Below are positions 1 to 11,200 of a stretch of 32,977 nt of DNA, in pieces. Numbering within the stretch: position 1 is the stretch's first letter; every line of letters starts with the position of its first letter. The DNA comes from an uncultured Clostridia bacterium (GTDB lineage Bacteria; Bacillota; Clostridia; UBA1381). The stretch covers positions 1 to 32,977 of the forward strand of contig CANPXG010000026.1 in the NCBI GenBank assembly GCA_947585795.1. Direction: 5' to 3'. The notes under the pieces were generated by a model. It had not been told where the DNA came from. It saw nothing but the letters and a program-made list of their open reading frames with translations, and made no database searches. A program made the translations under genes and the position numbers.

Positions 1-116
1 AGAAGAAGCACCATAAGCGCATATCCCGACGCTAAAAACGTACGCAGCGGCGTAAACATGCACGAGCCTCCGCAAAGTACCATAAGTATCCCCAAAATCA
101 TAGTTAATATATTCAT
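1..116 (-). CDS. Partial small membrane protein, DUF308/HdeD-like (N-terminus only)
   Basis: The reverse strand starts with ATG at 116 and stays open to the window edge, giving 38 complete codons. The peptide begins MNILTMILGILMVLCGG and continues into a second hydrophobic stretch after a short TPLRTF turn. This hydrophobic 'LGIL..L.G....TPL.TF' pattern is typical of the repeat unit of DUF308/HdeD-like membrane proteins, a family linked in some bacteria to acid or envelope stress. A Shine-Dalgarno-like AAAGGAAT lies about 8 bases upstream of the ATG. The gene is divergent from the giant surface-protein operon and has its own promoter at 292-322. The family call rests on only 38 residues, so another short polytopic membrane protein is possible. 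The presence of a start here is much surer than the family name. Confidence 0.55.
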   Translation of the reverse strand, partial: MNILTMILGILMVLCGGSCMFTPLRTFLASGYALMVLL

Positions 117-291
117 TTTTTTATTCCTTTCCGCTGCCTTAATTCTGTGCGGCAGCCGTTAAAATAATTTTGAACGGGCTCTGACTTAAATGCCTATGTC
201 ACCCCCTATCCCCAAAAAAACACCGTCAATCTCCGTTCACGCGCCCGACTTCTCGGACACAGTTTATGTATTTTTTATAGTATATATAATA
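117..291 (-). other. 5' leader of the minus-strand membrane-protein gene
   Basis: This stretch lies between the minus-strand promoter (292-322) and the ATG at 116, so it should be transcribed as a leader of roughly 165 bases. On the minus strand it contains an imperfect hairpin around 149-172 (AGCC-C-GTT-C-AAAAT pairing with ATTTTAACGGCT, with two bulged C residues). It also has a run of T followed by GGGGATAGGGGG. I see no convincing leader peptide and recognise no riboswitch class. Confidence 0.3.
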
Positions 292-322
292 AGTATATCA
301 TGTTCACCTATGGACAAGTCAA
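292..322 (-). promoter_or_regulatory. Promoter with 19-base spacer and internal dyad (MerR-type), reading leftwards
   Basis: Read on the minus strand, TTGACT (322-317) is followed by exactly 19 bases and TATACT (297-292). The spacer holds TGTCCA-TAGG-TGAACA, a dyad with one mismatch. A 19-20 base spacer with a centred dyad is the hallmark of promoters activated by MerR-family regulators, which twist DNA to realign overlong promoters. The element is almost identical to the one at 19487-19517 and lies divergent to 384-414. It should drive the DUF308-like gene. No MerR-family gene is in the window, so the regulator is inferred. Confidence 0.65.
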
Positions 323-383
323 TAGTTACAGATAATTTTTGAAAAATTTTTTGAATTTTTTTGAAAAAAATCACTTTTTCTTA

Positions 384-414
384 TTGACTTGTTCATGGGT
401 GGACAGGGTATAAT
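384..414 (+). promoter_or_regulatory. Promoter with 19-base spacer and internal dyad (MerR-type), driving the giant surface operon
   Basis: TTGACT (384-389) and TATAAT (409-414) are separated by exactly 19 bases. The spacer contains TGTTCA-TGGG-TGGACA (390-405), a dyad with one mismatch that matches the operators at 301-316 and 19493-19508. A second TATAAT occurs at 415-420, but its spacing of 25 bases is too long. The expected transcript has a leader of about 140 bases before the ATG at 564. Divergent placement with 292-322 would let one regulator switch both directions. Confidence 0.65.
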
Positions 415-563
415 TATAATATCAATACACCGTATAAAAAGTCAAGAGGTAAATGAGAATTTTTAAAATTTTCGACATAAACCATCATACTATATGTACC
501 TATATGAAAAAAATTTATTTTTAAATACCTGTAAAAAACAAACAGCGATAAGGAGGTAATTAC

Positions 564-3500
564 ATGAAGAAGTTGTTATCGGTCATATTATCGGTATCAA
601 TGCTGATTTCATCGGCAGTGATACCGGTAAAGGCGGAACCGACACCCATACCGCTTAAAGCGTCACGAATTGACGCGGAAAAGCTGCCCGAGGGCGATCT
701 GATCTACATGGGCACGGCTGCGGCGACCCTTGACGAGGAGGACGCAGTTTACGAATTCCCGATATACCGCGAGGGCGACCTGTCTAAGGGCGCGTCCGTC
801 ACGATCCACACACTCGATATGACGGCGGTTTACGGCAAGGATTATGAGATCGTTGACGAGAACGTTGAGGAATCCGGTGACAAGCAGTCGCTTTTGGAGA
901 TGTCCGTAACCGAGGGGCTTAAAGAGTCTGACGAGGACGCTGCCCAAGCGTACGATGATGCGGAAGTGACCGAAACCTCGGACGATACCGAAGCGGAAGC
1001 GACCGAAACTGAGGACGGCACAGGCGAAAAATCGCTTCGCGAGCTGAAAGAGGAGCAGACAGGCGAGGACACCCGCGCTCCGTATGAGGACGCGGAAACT
1101 GTAAGTTCTGTGCAGGGTATTGTCAATTCGATGGTTCCGGAGGCGATGCAGTCAATAAGATATTCAAGCGAGTTTACGGTGGATTTCGCACCTGACGAGA
1201 GTGAAAAAACGGTGCGGTTCCGTATTATCGACGACAACAAATCCGAAGGTGACGAAGGCTTTTCAATGCTGCTGGTAGATCCTGACGGCGCGGAATTGTA
1301 CGAGGTGACCTCTCTTTCGGTGACGATTACGGATAACGAGCCTGCCAAACACAGCACGGTAAGCTTTTCAAAGAAAACGTACAGCTCGAAGGACGGACAG
1401 ATAAGCGTTAAAATCAAACGCAAGGGCGCGGAGTATTCTCTCTGCACATTTATGCTGCGCTCGGACGGCGATACTGCCGTGGCGGGTGAAAATTACGCCG
1501 AGGTAAATGACGAAGTGGTATTTATGCCGTATGAAACCGAGAAAAATATAGATATACCCGTTCGCGGCAGCGGCGAATTTAAGCTTCTTATCCGCGAGCT
1601 TGACGCGTGCGAGGAGGGCAAATATACCGAAGCGGCGATCAGTATCGACGAGGCGGAGGACGGAAATATACGCTCAATTTCCGATGGAAGCGGTACGCGT
1701 ATAAGCGCGGCGGACGGCGACATACAGCTCACTGCGGCAAGCTCGGATAAGCCGTCGCCCGACAACAGTGATCAGCAGGAGAATATAACGATCAACGGTA
1801 AGGAGTGCATACTCTGCTATAATCTGCCCGATGATTGGCCTAAGACTCATCCTGCCGAGGGATACATATATTCGGATGAGGACTACGATGTACCGCCCGA
1901 GGTGGGCAAATATTATTTTTCCACGGATGAAAGCCACGGCGGATATTTTACATACGATTGGACCAGTGGAAGCCCTACATACTGGGCAAACGGCTGGGCA
2001 AACAGCTATTACAAATACAAGGACGAAATGAGTGATATGTCGTACAATCACGGCTATCTGCAGTGGTACAGCTCTCTTACAAGTAATACCGGATCGTCAG
2101 GAACATATACAGATCCGCCTGTTTTGCAGCCTATATATTATCAGTGCGTTACCCCACACTGGGTATCGGAGGAGGATGTATTCGGCGGGAATAAAGGCCG
2201 TCTTGAGATCGGAGATGGTATTATCAGCTACAGATCTAAAAGCGCGGAGGTAAACGGAAAATATCTGAACGATTACTCAAGCATGCCGTCGGAAATGGAA
2301 ACGGGTTACATAACGCTGAACGAGCCGGAATCGGGAAAGAGTGGATATGACGTTAATGAAAAGAGATATATTATTGTGTCGGCGGTTGACGAAGACGGCG
2401 GCAAGACACCGAAATCGTATATTCGTTTTTACGGCGTGGCGGCGATGTATAAAAGATTTGACTTTAAGCTGAGCAATCCGCCTACTTTGTCGTATAAGTC
2501 AGGCTGGAACAGCGAAACCAAACAGTATGAAACGCAAAATTTGGCGCCGTTTTTCCAGGATATGGATTCGGGAGTGGAGATAAGTCTTGGAAATCCGCGC
2601 AGAGCCTTTTTTGTAAATCCCGACCCAAATGAGCAGAACTTTGTTTTGAAGATGACCGAAGCTAATTTTGACGGTCACTCCGATATGTTCGGCAAACTTA
2701 CGGGTTATACGCTTAATATAAATCCCGGAAGCACCGACTCAAAGGTTTCGCTTACGTATCCGACGGATTTCCTTGATTATGTACAGCAAAATTACAGCTC
2801 GGCATATGAAGCGGAGAAGAAAAAGGTCGAGGCGGATCTGCGCGTAATACCCGTGGACGAGTATTTTGTAAGTTGGATAACCGCAAAAGAAAAAAAGGTG
2901 GCGAGCAGCGACTTCACGGATCAGACGGGCGGTTATCACCAAAATCTTGATTTGACGCCGATCGTTGATTACGCGCCTGTCAAGGTCACGGTACAAGAAC
3001 CCATTAAGACGGGCGTACAAGGCTCAGGAAAATTTGACGATCCCAATTTGTCCGTTGGAACGCATGAAAACATATTCCATGCCGGAGATAGGATCAGCAT
3101 GCAGTCCACACCCGCAGATCCGACGCTGTATGAATCGATCGGATATGAGGTAAGCACGGATCAGGGACAAAGCTGGGACGTTATAGCGAGTAATGAGAAC
3201 AAGGACTTTTTGTTCCTCGAACCGGATAAGGATTATGTGGTGCGTCCGTGCATAGTTGAGAAAAAGAACCGCATAGAGGTGGTTTTCGACGACGGAGCCG
3301 AAAAGTATCTTCAGGTACAGAATCTTATTTCCGAGGAGGATTTGGAAGCGGCAATAGAAAAGGAATCCGAAGCGGAAAAAACATCGGACGAGGCGCTTAA
3401 AAACAGACATTTTCTTGATATAAATCACGAAGAGAATACGCTCCGCGGAAGAATGAATCCCGTGGTGGGCAGTCTTTACACGATCAACATCACAAGCGTC

Positions 3501-6500
3501 GAGGATGGAAACTACATATACCGCCCCGTTATTACTCACAGCGGCAACACAGAAAATTCGGGACCGTACACAACGAATGCGTACAGCCTTGTCGCACGCC
3601 AGTTTGCGGCGGATAATGTACTGCATATAAGCTATAAAAGAGTGTCCAAAAAGGATATGACAGGATTTAACATATCGGGTACGATCACAAGCAATTTCCC
3701 GACCATACGCAGCACCCCGACAGAGCCGAAAAGCATTCCCGTTGAGGGATACACCGTAAGCTCGGGAGCAGGTACTCAAAGTCTGAATGGAGATTCCTCC
3801 TCATCCGACAGCAGCGTGCATTACGATTATTTGGTGGACGGAACGAGCGCGACCTCGCAGAAGAACGGCACGTTTATGCTCAGCGGAATATACGGACAGA
3901 CGGGCGACGTTATAACGGTAGCGGTCACAAACGATATTTCAAACGGCGAGGTGTTTGACGTAACGCTGAACGACAGGGGCGGCGTGGACCGCGATACGGG
4001 CAACTTCATTGTCAACGCGCGGGAAATGAGCATATCGTATCCCTCGTCGGCGCCGACAATAACCGGCGTGCATTATAAATACGAAAGCGGTGCCGGCGCG
4101 GATCTGCCCGATGACGATTATGAAATACCTATTCAGGACAGTATTTTGGACATTTCATTTAACATTGATCCGAAAGGTCACAAAATAAAGAAGGTCGTTA
4201 TGTGCGTAGTTTCATCGACGGGCGCGGAGAATACATATGACGCGACAGCGGCGGACGATGCCGAATATACGTTCACCGCGAAGATCGACAATGTGACTGA
4301 GGATATAAATACCGGCGACGCCGTTTACGCGTATATTGTCGACGGCGAAGACAGAGTTGTTACAAGCGAAACGCTTGATGAAGACGGCTCGCCGCTTCCG
4401 AGCGCTACGCCGACGACGAATACATATGAGGTGGAGTACCCAAAGGTGAATACGGGACTGCTGTTTGCGAGCGTAAGCAATAAGACCATGCCGCAGACAT
4501 ACGATTTTAACCAAAGCGAAACGGTAGATATACCTATTATCGGCTCGGCGCACGGCGTGGCGCAGTCGGGCAAGCTGAAGCTGCAAAGGATCAACTGGGA
4601 CGGTACCGCCGCCGGCGACACGGGATATACCCTGCAGGCAAACATATCGGTACTTCATGGAACCACCTCCACGCCAAGCACAGAAGACAAAAAAGGACTG
4701 ATAACGAAATTTCATGATAAGGCAAAAGAGGTCAACGCAAAGAACGGCAATATACAGGATCTGACCACTTCGTTTGTCGAGATGGACGATGACGGCGAGG
4801 GTGATGCCTCGTCACGCGTCAAGTCAGAGAAAAAATATTTTAACGGGCGAAAGCAAAAGCAGGATCAGATGAAAAAGGCATACGCGGGCTTTAATTCACA
4901 GAAGTATTCGCTTGAATACATAATAATCTTAGCGTTCGACTTCGTAAAAGATCCCGTAAAAAATGAGTACATTTTCTCTTACGGAACAGTCGCCTTAGGC
5001 GGAACATTTGACTTTAACAAAACCATGTACAGCTCCATTTCAAACGTTCCGGTATTCTTGAACATAACGACCTCGCTGCAGGTGAATATGGTTGTATCCT
5101 ACAGCACCGACGAAGGAATGAATGCGCTCTCGGCCGGAGATTTTGACGAGTACGGAGGTAACGTCGCCGATTTGATCTCGCAGGACCATGAAGGACAGGA
5201 CAAGTTTGACTTAATAATTACGGGTAAACTCCAGGTGGGAGTCGGAATTTGCGGCGTATTATCGGCGCGCGGATATGTTTCGCTTACTGTGGAATTTGCA
5301 ATGCAATGTCAAGATTTTGAAGCGGGAGTTCTGCTCACGGCAGCCGGCGGTATCGGATTTGACTTGTTAGTCATCTCAATAGATGTGGATATAGGTTCGG
5401 CTTCTATCGGAGCAGGCAGTCTGGCGAATAAATCCGGCTTCTCGCTCTTCGGCGGACTTGCAGGATCCGGCTCGTTTTACTCCGCCAACGCCGGCAGACC
5501 GGTTCTCGCGTTAACAAGCGTCGGCGAAACGGCGGAAAACGGCGACAAAATCATATCGGCGGAGGATAATCAAACGATAAAAGAACATACGTATTCCAAC
5601 GGAAACGCGGATATGTCCGGCTTCGGCGCGGGCAGTGAAGTAATGCCCATGTCGGTGCCGCAGGCGGTGAGCAAGCATACGCTGCTAAGTAACGCGGCGG
5701 AACGCACAAGACCGCATATAATTCCGCTTGGTGACGGCAGAAAGCTCGTAACGTTTATCGGCAATAACGCAAACCGTGACGAGAAGAACGGCGCGACGCT
5801 TTATTACAGCGTTTATGACGGCACATGGAGCGTACCGCAGCCGGTGGCGGACGACGGCACAATAGATTCCGACACGGCGGTACAGCTCTCGGACGGTAAG
5901 GTGTACATTGCATGGGCTGACGCAAACCGCACTGTTACCGAAAATGACGCGACCGATGACGCGCTTAACAGCTTCGGTATTTCAATGGCGGTATACGATG
6001 TTGAAACGGGAACTATGAGCGACGAAATAACGGTTGTAAACGACCGCTTTATGAACGCGTCGCCGCAGATAGAAACCGACGGAAGCAATGTATACGTCAC
6101 TTACATGAAGCGCGACTTGACGGATATGCGCGATGAAACCGATTTGACAAATATGGGCTATCTGTACTCAACGATGGCGAATGTAACGTATAATGCGGAA
6201 AGTGGCACCGTGAACGATGAGAAGTACATAACAATACAGCATGAGCTTACCGATCCTCTTGTGGCAGATTACCAAACGCAAATATATAAAACGGGAGGCA
6301 AAACATTTATGCTTTCCGCATACACGGTTGACGGGGACGAAAATCTGTATACTCCCGACGACCGCGAGCTGTATCTGGGAATAACCGACCTTGACACGGG
6401 AGAGGAATACTTCCCGATAAGGATAACAAACAACGCGGTGTCCGATACTACGCCGCAGCTTACCGAAATTCGCGGAAAAGTATATCTCACATGGCTCGAG

Positions 6501-8234
6501 GACGGATATATGTTTGACATAGTAAACATATCCGACATACTGGATCCGATGTTTGACGCGGAACTCGATAACGGTATCGCGGACACGTCCGCTTACAGAA
6601 ACGCGGACCATTCCACGGACGGCTGGTGGATAAAGACGGCAGATGAACTTAATATGAGCGAAAGCGATTATGAGAGCAGCATTTACGGAAGAATTGCCGA
6701 CGGTCGATTCAAAACAGCAAAGACGAATCTCAGAGGCGATTCCGAGCTAATGACGAGTATCGGCTCGTATAAGCTGACTGCGGACGATACCGATATATAT
6801 GTGTTCTATACCGAATTCGGACAAGATCATTACAGTACAGGCATGGAAATTTATGGCGCACGGATGGAAAATAACGGTGAGTTTACGACCGGCGTACAAA
6901 TCACTGATTTTGACAAGGTTATAGATGAGCTTGATTTATATATGACCGATGACGGAAAAATAAGCGCCGTATCAAATTACTACAGTCAGTGGATAGACGA
7001 GGATTATCATATCAGGTACGGCGAAAACGAGTTGGTTGAAATCGACTTTGAGCCGGAAAGCTCGGTAAAAATTACGGACGGAATAACGTTCCCGCAAAGG
7101 CTCGCGCCGAATGTCGGCTCAACGCTGGAGTTTAGCGTTGAAAACGACGGCTTGTACGATGCGGAGGGCTATAGCGTGAAGGTCAGCCAGGTCAAGGACG
7201 GAAAAGAAAATCTAATCTACGATAAGGATTTTGACACGGTGCTCAAATCCGGCGAAACGGCGGATATTTCCGTTCCGTGGGTCATTCCCGAAAATACCGA
7301 CAACATGAGCATCAAGGTCGAGATAGCGGAACACGGCGCAAACGGTTCGGTTATCGAAACGGAGGAGGTCCCGCATAAGGTCAAGCTGACGGCAGAACCG
7401 CTTGAGATCACGCGTGACGGAAATGAATACACGGCAAGCACGAAAATAGTAAACGACGGCAATGTACCTTCGGACATTCAAACCGCCGTTCTTACGGAAA
7501 ACGACAGTAATTACAATAAGATCAAGGATTGCGGCACGACTGAGATCCCGTCGCTCGAACCGGGCGAGGAAACGGCTGTGCAAATAAAATTCACGCCGGC
7601 TGTTGACGATTTTGACGCACATCAGTATCTCAATTTACGTCTTAAATCGGACAACGGCTTGGAAACGAACGGTAAAATTATAGGCACCGTACCCGTTATC
7701 GCCGAAATTAACGGCGGTGCGGAAAGCGTGACACTGCCGGCAGGAGAAACGGTCCCGATAGAAACGAAGGCGGCTCCGTGGAATGCACTTGCGGGTGAGG
7801 TAAAATACTACTCGTCGGATAACAACGTGGCTGTGGTAAACACGGACGGCGAAATAGTTGCGGTATCCGAGGGAACCGCTGTGATAAGCGCATATTATAC
7901 GGAGTGCAATGCAAAGGACACAATTACGGTTAACGTAACGCCCGCAAATGAAAGCGGCGGCGAAACGATACACGGCAGCATAACTGTTGACGGAAGTAAC
8001 ATAACCGTGTCGGCGGATAAGGACTGCAGTGCGGTGGTTATTGCGGCTGATTACGCTCCCGAAACGAATAAGCTTGAAAAGGTATATACAATGGAGGTCG
8101 AGCTTACGGCGGGAGAAACAAAAACAATTGACACGACTGAATGGGATATGACGCTTGGCAGCGAGGACAAAATAATGCTGTGGAACTCATTGGGCAATAT
8201 GCAGCCGCTGTGCGGTGCGGTGTCAGGTCGATAA
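564..8234 (+). CDS. Giant secreted multidomain protein (Calx-beta, propeller-like, CARDB-like, BIG2-like, C-terminal module)
   Basis: 2,556 residues, started by ATG at 564 with AGGAGGT at 551-557. The signal peptide is residues 1-24, with a cleavage-like VKA-EP. Domains read from the translation: a Calx-beta-like fold split into about 58-100 and 200-258 by an acidic Glu/Asp/Thr-rich insert; a second Calx-beta-like domain at about 261-360; a long unassigned region; a hydrophobic beta-rich, Gly-rich domain at about 1450-1640; and a region at about 1700-2100 with repeated 'VYIAWAD', 'VYVTYMKRD', 'VYLTWLEDG' strands, as in beta-propellers. These are followed by CARDB-like domains at about 2166-2375, a BIG2-like Ig domain at 2381-2463, and a C-terminal module at 2471-2556 ending in MLWNSLGNMQPLCGAV. 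I see no LPXTG, SLH or transmembrane anchor and no clear catalytic domain. The role is probably structural or adhesive at the cell surface. It is first in an operon with the 3,716-residue protein, 12 bases downstream. Confidence 0.9.
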   Translation: MKKLLSVILSVSMLISSAVIPVKAEPTPIPLKASRIDAEKLPEGDLIYMGTAAATLDEEDAVYEFPIYREGDLSKGASVTIHTLDMTAVYGKDYEIVDENVEESGDKQSLLEMSVTEGLKESDEDAAQAYDDAEVTETSDDTEAEATETEDGTGEKSLRELKEEQTGEDTRAPYEDAETVSSVQGIVNSMVPEAMQSIRYSSEFTVDFAPDESEKTVRFRIIDDNKSEGDEGFSMLLVDPDGAELYEVTSLSVTITDNEPAKHSTVSFSKKTYSSKDGQISVKIKRKGAEYSLCTFMLRSDGDTAVAGENYAEVNDEVVFMPYETEKNIDIPVRGSGEFKLLIRELDACEEGKYTEAAISIDEAEDGNIRSISDGSGTRISAADGDIQLTAASSDKPSPDNSDQQENITINGKECILCYNLPDDWPKTHPAEGYIYSDEDYDVPPEVGKYYFSTDESHGGYFTYDWTSGSPTYWANGWANSYYKYKDEMSDMSYNHGYLQWYSSLTSNTGSSGTYTDPPVLQPIYYQCVTPHWVSEEDVFGGNKGRLEIGDGIISYRSKSAEVNGKYLNDYSSMPSEMETGYITLNEPESGKSGYDVNEKRYIIVSAVDEDGGKTPKSYIRFYGVAAMYKRFDFKLSNPPTLSYKSGWNSETKQYETQNLAPFFQDMDSGVEISLGNPRRAFFVNPDPNEQNFVLKMTEANFDGHSDMFGKLTGYTLNINPGSTDSKVSLTYPTDFLDYVQQNYSSAYEAEKKKVEADLRVIPVDEYFVSWITAKEKKVASSDFTDQTGGYHQNLDLTPIVDYAPVKVTVQEPIKTGVQGSGKFDDPNLSVGTHENIFHAGDRISMQSTPADPTLYESIGYEVSTDQGQSWDVIASNENKDFLFLEPDKDYVVRPCIVEKKNRIEVVFDDGAEKYLQVQNLISEEDLEAAIEKESEAEKTSDEALKNRHFLDINHEENTLRGRMNPVVGSLYTINITSVEDGNYIYRPVITHSGNTENSGPYTTNAYSLVARQFAADNVLHISYKRVSKKDMTGFNISGTITSNFPTIRSTPTEPKSIPVEGYTVSSGAGTQSLNGDSSSSDSSVHYDYLVDGTSATSQKNGTFMLSGIYGQTGDVITVAVTNDISNGEVFDVTLNDRGGVDRDTGNFIVNAREMSISYPSSAPTITGVHYKYESGAGADLPDDDYEIPIQDSILDISFNIDPKGHKIKKVVMCVVSSTGAENTYDATAADDAEYTFTAKIDNVTEDINTGDAVYAYIVDGEDRVVTSETLDEDGSPLPSATPTTNTYEVEYPKVNTGLLFASVSNKTMPQTYDFNQSETVDIPIIGSAHGVAQSGKLKLQRINWDGTAAGDTGYTLQANISVLHGTTSTPSTEDKKGLITKFHDKAKEVNAKNGNIQDLTTSFVEMDDDGEGDASSRVKSEKKYFNGRKQKQDQMKKAYAGFNSQKYSLEYIIILAFDFVKDPVKNEYIFSYGTVALGGTFDFNKTMYSSISNVPVFLNITTSLQVNMVVSYSTDEGMNALSAGDFDEYGGNVADLISQDHEGQDKFDLIITGKLQVGVGICGVLSARGYVSLTVEFAMQCQDFEAGVLLTAAGGIGFDLLVISIDVDIGSASIGAGSLANKSGFSLFGGLAGSGSFYSANAGRPVLALTSVGETAENGDKIISAEDNQTIKEHTYSNGNADMSGFGAGSEVMPMSVPQAVSKHTLLSNAAERTRPHIIPLGDGRKLVTFIGNNANRDEKNGATLYYSVYDGTWSVPQPVADDGTIDSDTAVQLSDGKVYIAWADANRTVTENDATDDALNSFGISMAVYDVETGTMSDEITVVNDRFMNASPQIETDGSNVYVTYMKRDLTDMRDETDLTNMGYLYSTMANVTYNAESGTVNDEKYITIQHELTDPLVADYQTQIYKTGGKTFMLSAYTVDGDENLYTPDDRELYLGITDLDTGEEYFPIRITNNAVSDTTPQLTEIRGKVYLTWLEDGYMFDIVNISDILDPMFDAELDNGIADTSAYRNADHSTDGWWIKTADELNMSESDYESSIYGRIADGRFKTAKTNLRGDSELMTSIGSYKLTADDTDIYVFYTEFGQDHYSTGMEIYGARMENNGEFTTGVQITDFDKVIDELDLYMTDDGKISAVSNYYSQWIDEDYHIRYGENELVEIDFEPESSVKITDGITFPQRLAPNVGSTLEFSVENDGLYDAEGYSVKVSQVKDGKENLIYDKDFDTVLKSGETADISVPWVIPENTDNMSIKVEIAEHGANGSVIETEEVPHKVKLTAEPLEITRDGNEYTASTKIVNDGNVPSDIQTAVLTENDSNYNKIKDCGTTEIPSLEPGEETAVQIKFTPAVDDFDAHQYLNLRLKSDNGLETNGKIIGTVPVIAEINGGAESVTLPAGETVPIETKAAPWNALAGEVKYYSSDNNVAVVNTDGEIVAVSEGTAVISAYYTECNAKDTITVNVTPANESGGETIHGSITVDGSNITVSADKDCSAVVIAADYAPETNKLEKVYTMEVELTAGETKTIDTTEWDMTLGSEDKIMLWNSLGNMQPLCGAVSGR

Positions 8235-8246
8235 GGAGGTACGGAT

Positions 8247-11200
8247 ATGAAGAAACGACTTATAGGATCATTTATTGTATTAAGCATGCTTATCGCTCTT
8301 GTGCCGAACGTATCCTATGCCGATGCACAGGGTATGGGCGGTGAAGGCACCGAGCAGAATCCATACGTCTTATCAACCGGCGAGGATATTATCGATCTGG
8401 CAAACAATATTTCCGACGGCTCACTTCAAACCAAGGGGATATATTTCGAGATGACAAAGAATATTGACATCTCACAGGAAAGCTTTTCGGGTTTCGGAAA
8501 TGCGGATTTTCCGTTTGAGGGTTCATTTGACGGAAACGGTAACACGCTGACCGTAAATATGAGCTCTGCGGAAAGCTTTGTAGGTCTGTTCCCGTATATC
8601 GGCGGCAGCGGAACGGTTAAAGCGCTTACGCTTAAAGGCAGCATTACAGGAACCGCCGAACGCGGCGATGATTATTTTGTCGGCGGTATAGCCGGTGAAA
8701 ACCGAGGCGAGATAAACGGCTGTATAAACAGAGCCAACATCACGGCTAAGCGCGCGGACGCAAGCATAAGCGTACTGGCGGGTATCGCGGGATATAACTA
8801 CGGCACGATAAGAAGCTGTGTAAATGCGGAAGACATTAACGCGCCGGACGGCATGTCCGCCGCGGGCATTGCCGGCTCCGCCTACGGAGAATCGGCGGAT
8901 GATCAGGCGCATATCATCTACTGTGCAAATACCGCCAAAATTACCGCAAAGGACAAATCGGCGGCGGGAATACTGCTTACCGCGAATAAATATACGGTCA
9001 TAGAAAACTGCCGCAACGAAAATACTGTAAAGTCGGAAAGCGGCTGCGCGGCAGGTATTGCATATGATGTTCGCACGGGCGGACACGGAACTTTAAATAA
9101 GTGCGTTAATGAAGGCTCGATCGAGGGCGGCGGCAATTCGATAGGCGGAATAGTTGCGGTATTAAACGATGCGGACGTAAGCCGATGCAGCAATACGGGC
9201 AAAGTTGTATGCACAAGAACGAGCGACGGAAACCGCGTGGGCGGCATAGTCGGCGACGCGGCGGACGGCAATATTTATATGTCGTACAATGCGGCGGAGG
9301 TAACGGCTAATGGAAAGCTGCAAAACAGCGTCGGCGGTATCGCGGGCGAGTTCGGCTATACGAACCAAGAGTCGATCATTGAAGGCTGCTATAACAGCGA
9401 TGCTGTCAAAAATAACGGTACGGGCTACGCGGGCGGCATTGCGGGTATAAACTATGCTATCCACGCTGTCAGTCTTTACAATACAGGCAGCGTTTCGGTA
9501 AAGGGCGAACAGCAAACGACTACGACGGATGACGGTGAAAGCTATGTAGGCGACGGCATAGCACGTGCCGGAGGTATCGCGGGCGGCAATATGCCGCGAA
9601 ATTCACATTCACCGGTTATAAGCTTTTCGTACAATACGGGAACGGTTACACAAAGCGGAATCAGCGAAAGCGATTCGCGGGCGGGCGGCATAGTCGGCGA
9701 AAACGGCTTAAACACTCAGACGAACAACAAAGGCTCGATCAAAGGCTGCTATTACCTTTCAAACTCCGCCGTCACAGCGGATGGAGAAAACTTGGACGGC
9801 AGGCTTGATTCGGTAAGCAGTGAAACCTCCTTTGTAAACTGGGACTTTGATTACACATGGGAAATGGAAAGCAGCGGTCCCGTATTCAAAAGCGATGGAC
9901 AGACTTCATCGACTGCGTTTGAAACGGACGGCGACGCTCTTAAAAAGATTTCCGCAAACGTTCAAAACGGAAGCACATATATCGGCAAATACTTTACGGT
10001 CGCCGACAATGTAAATCTTCGGTCGGGATGGGTTCCGATAGGCGACGCGGATATGCCGTTTGAGGGAAATATTGACGGACTCGGTCATCAAATGGCGGTC
10101 GAACTGACGAGCGACGGCGGCTACAGCGGTTTTGTCGGTAATTTGGGCAGACTCGGAAGCATAAAAAATCTTGCCATAACCGGCACTATCGGCGTGAACG
10201 CAAACGGCGGCGATGTATACGTCGGCACCTTCGCAGGCTATAGCGAGGGTACTATCGAGGGCTGCACAAACAGAGCCCCCGTAACAGTTAACGCCTCAAA
10301 AGGGAACATATACGCGGGCGGCATAGCCGGATACAACAACGGCGGAACTATCTCGCAAAACCATAATCAAGACACGCTTACCGTCACCGGCGGCGAAACC
10401 GCGTACGCGGGCGGTATCGCGGGCTTTAACGACTTCGGCGGAATAATAAGCGATAACTACAGCGATAGTCAGGTTTCGGTCTCGGGCGCAGCTACGGCTG
10501 CCGCAGGACAAATAACAGGCTCACAAAGCGGCACCTCGCTGACAAAAAATTGCTACTATTACGGCGAAAACAAAGAAAACGTAAGCGGTGTTACGGGCGA
10601 CGGCAGCCCGTTTGAAAGCTGCTATTACCTTGCAAGCGCCTCTGACGGAAAAGCGGCGATCACCCAAGCGCAGTTTAGCGACACGAGCACATTCTACAAC
10701 TGGGATTTCGACAATGTATGGCAAATGGACGGAACGCTTTTAAGACCAACGCTTCGTCCCATTGACGCGGACGCAAACGGACTTGACATCAACGGCTTCG
10801 GAACGGAGGATTTTCCGTACGAGCTTGCGTCGGAGAACGATTTGATGCTTATAAGCGACCTTGCGGCGGAGGGGCGTGATTTCGAGGGAACATACTTTAA
10901 AGTAATACGCCCGATAGAAATCGATTCCGAGGACTGGATCCCTATAGGCGCGAGCGAGGATACGCCGTTCAAGGGCAATTTTGACGGCGACGGATACCCG
11001 ATAACGCTGAATATCGATTTCTCCGAAAAAATTAACGGGGGAAACTTCGGATGCCTGTTCGGATATGTTTCGGACGCGCATATAGAAAATGTTGTTACCG
11101 AAGGTACGATCAATATAGATTTCAGCAAAATCGCAATCGAAAAGCTGCCCGACACCGCCGCGGTGCTGATTGGGCAGTCGGACGGCAGCACGACCGTTTC

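Noticed and set aside
384-420. The second TATAAT (415-420) as the true -10 box
   Set aside because: It would give a 25-base spacer. The first TATAAT gives the same 19-base spacing as two other promoters with the same dyad.
453-524. A 23-codon frame with AAGAGGT in front (MRIFKIFDINHHTIC...), in the leader of the giant operon
   Set aside because: The ribosome binding site is only about 3 bases from the ATG, the peptide has no regulatory run of one amino acid, and the region is simply AT-rich. It could still be a leader peptide, but the support is too weak.
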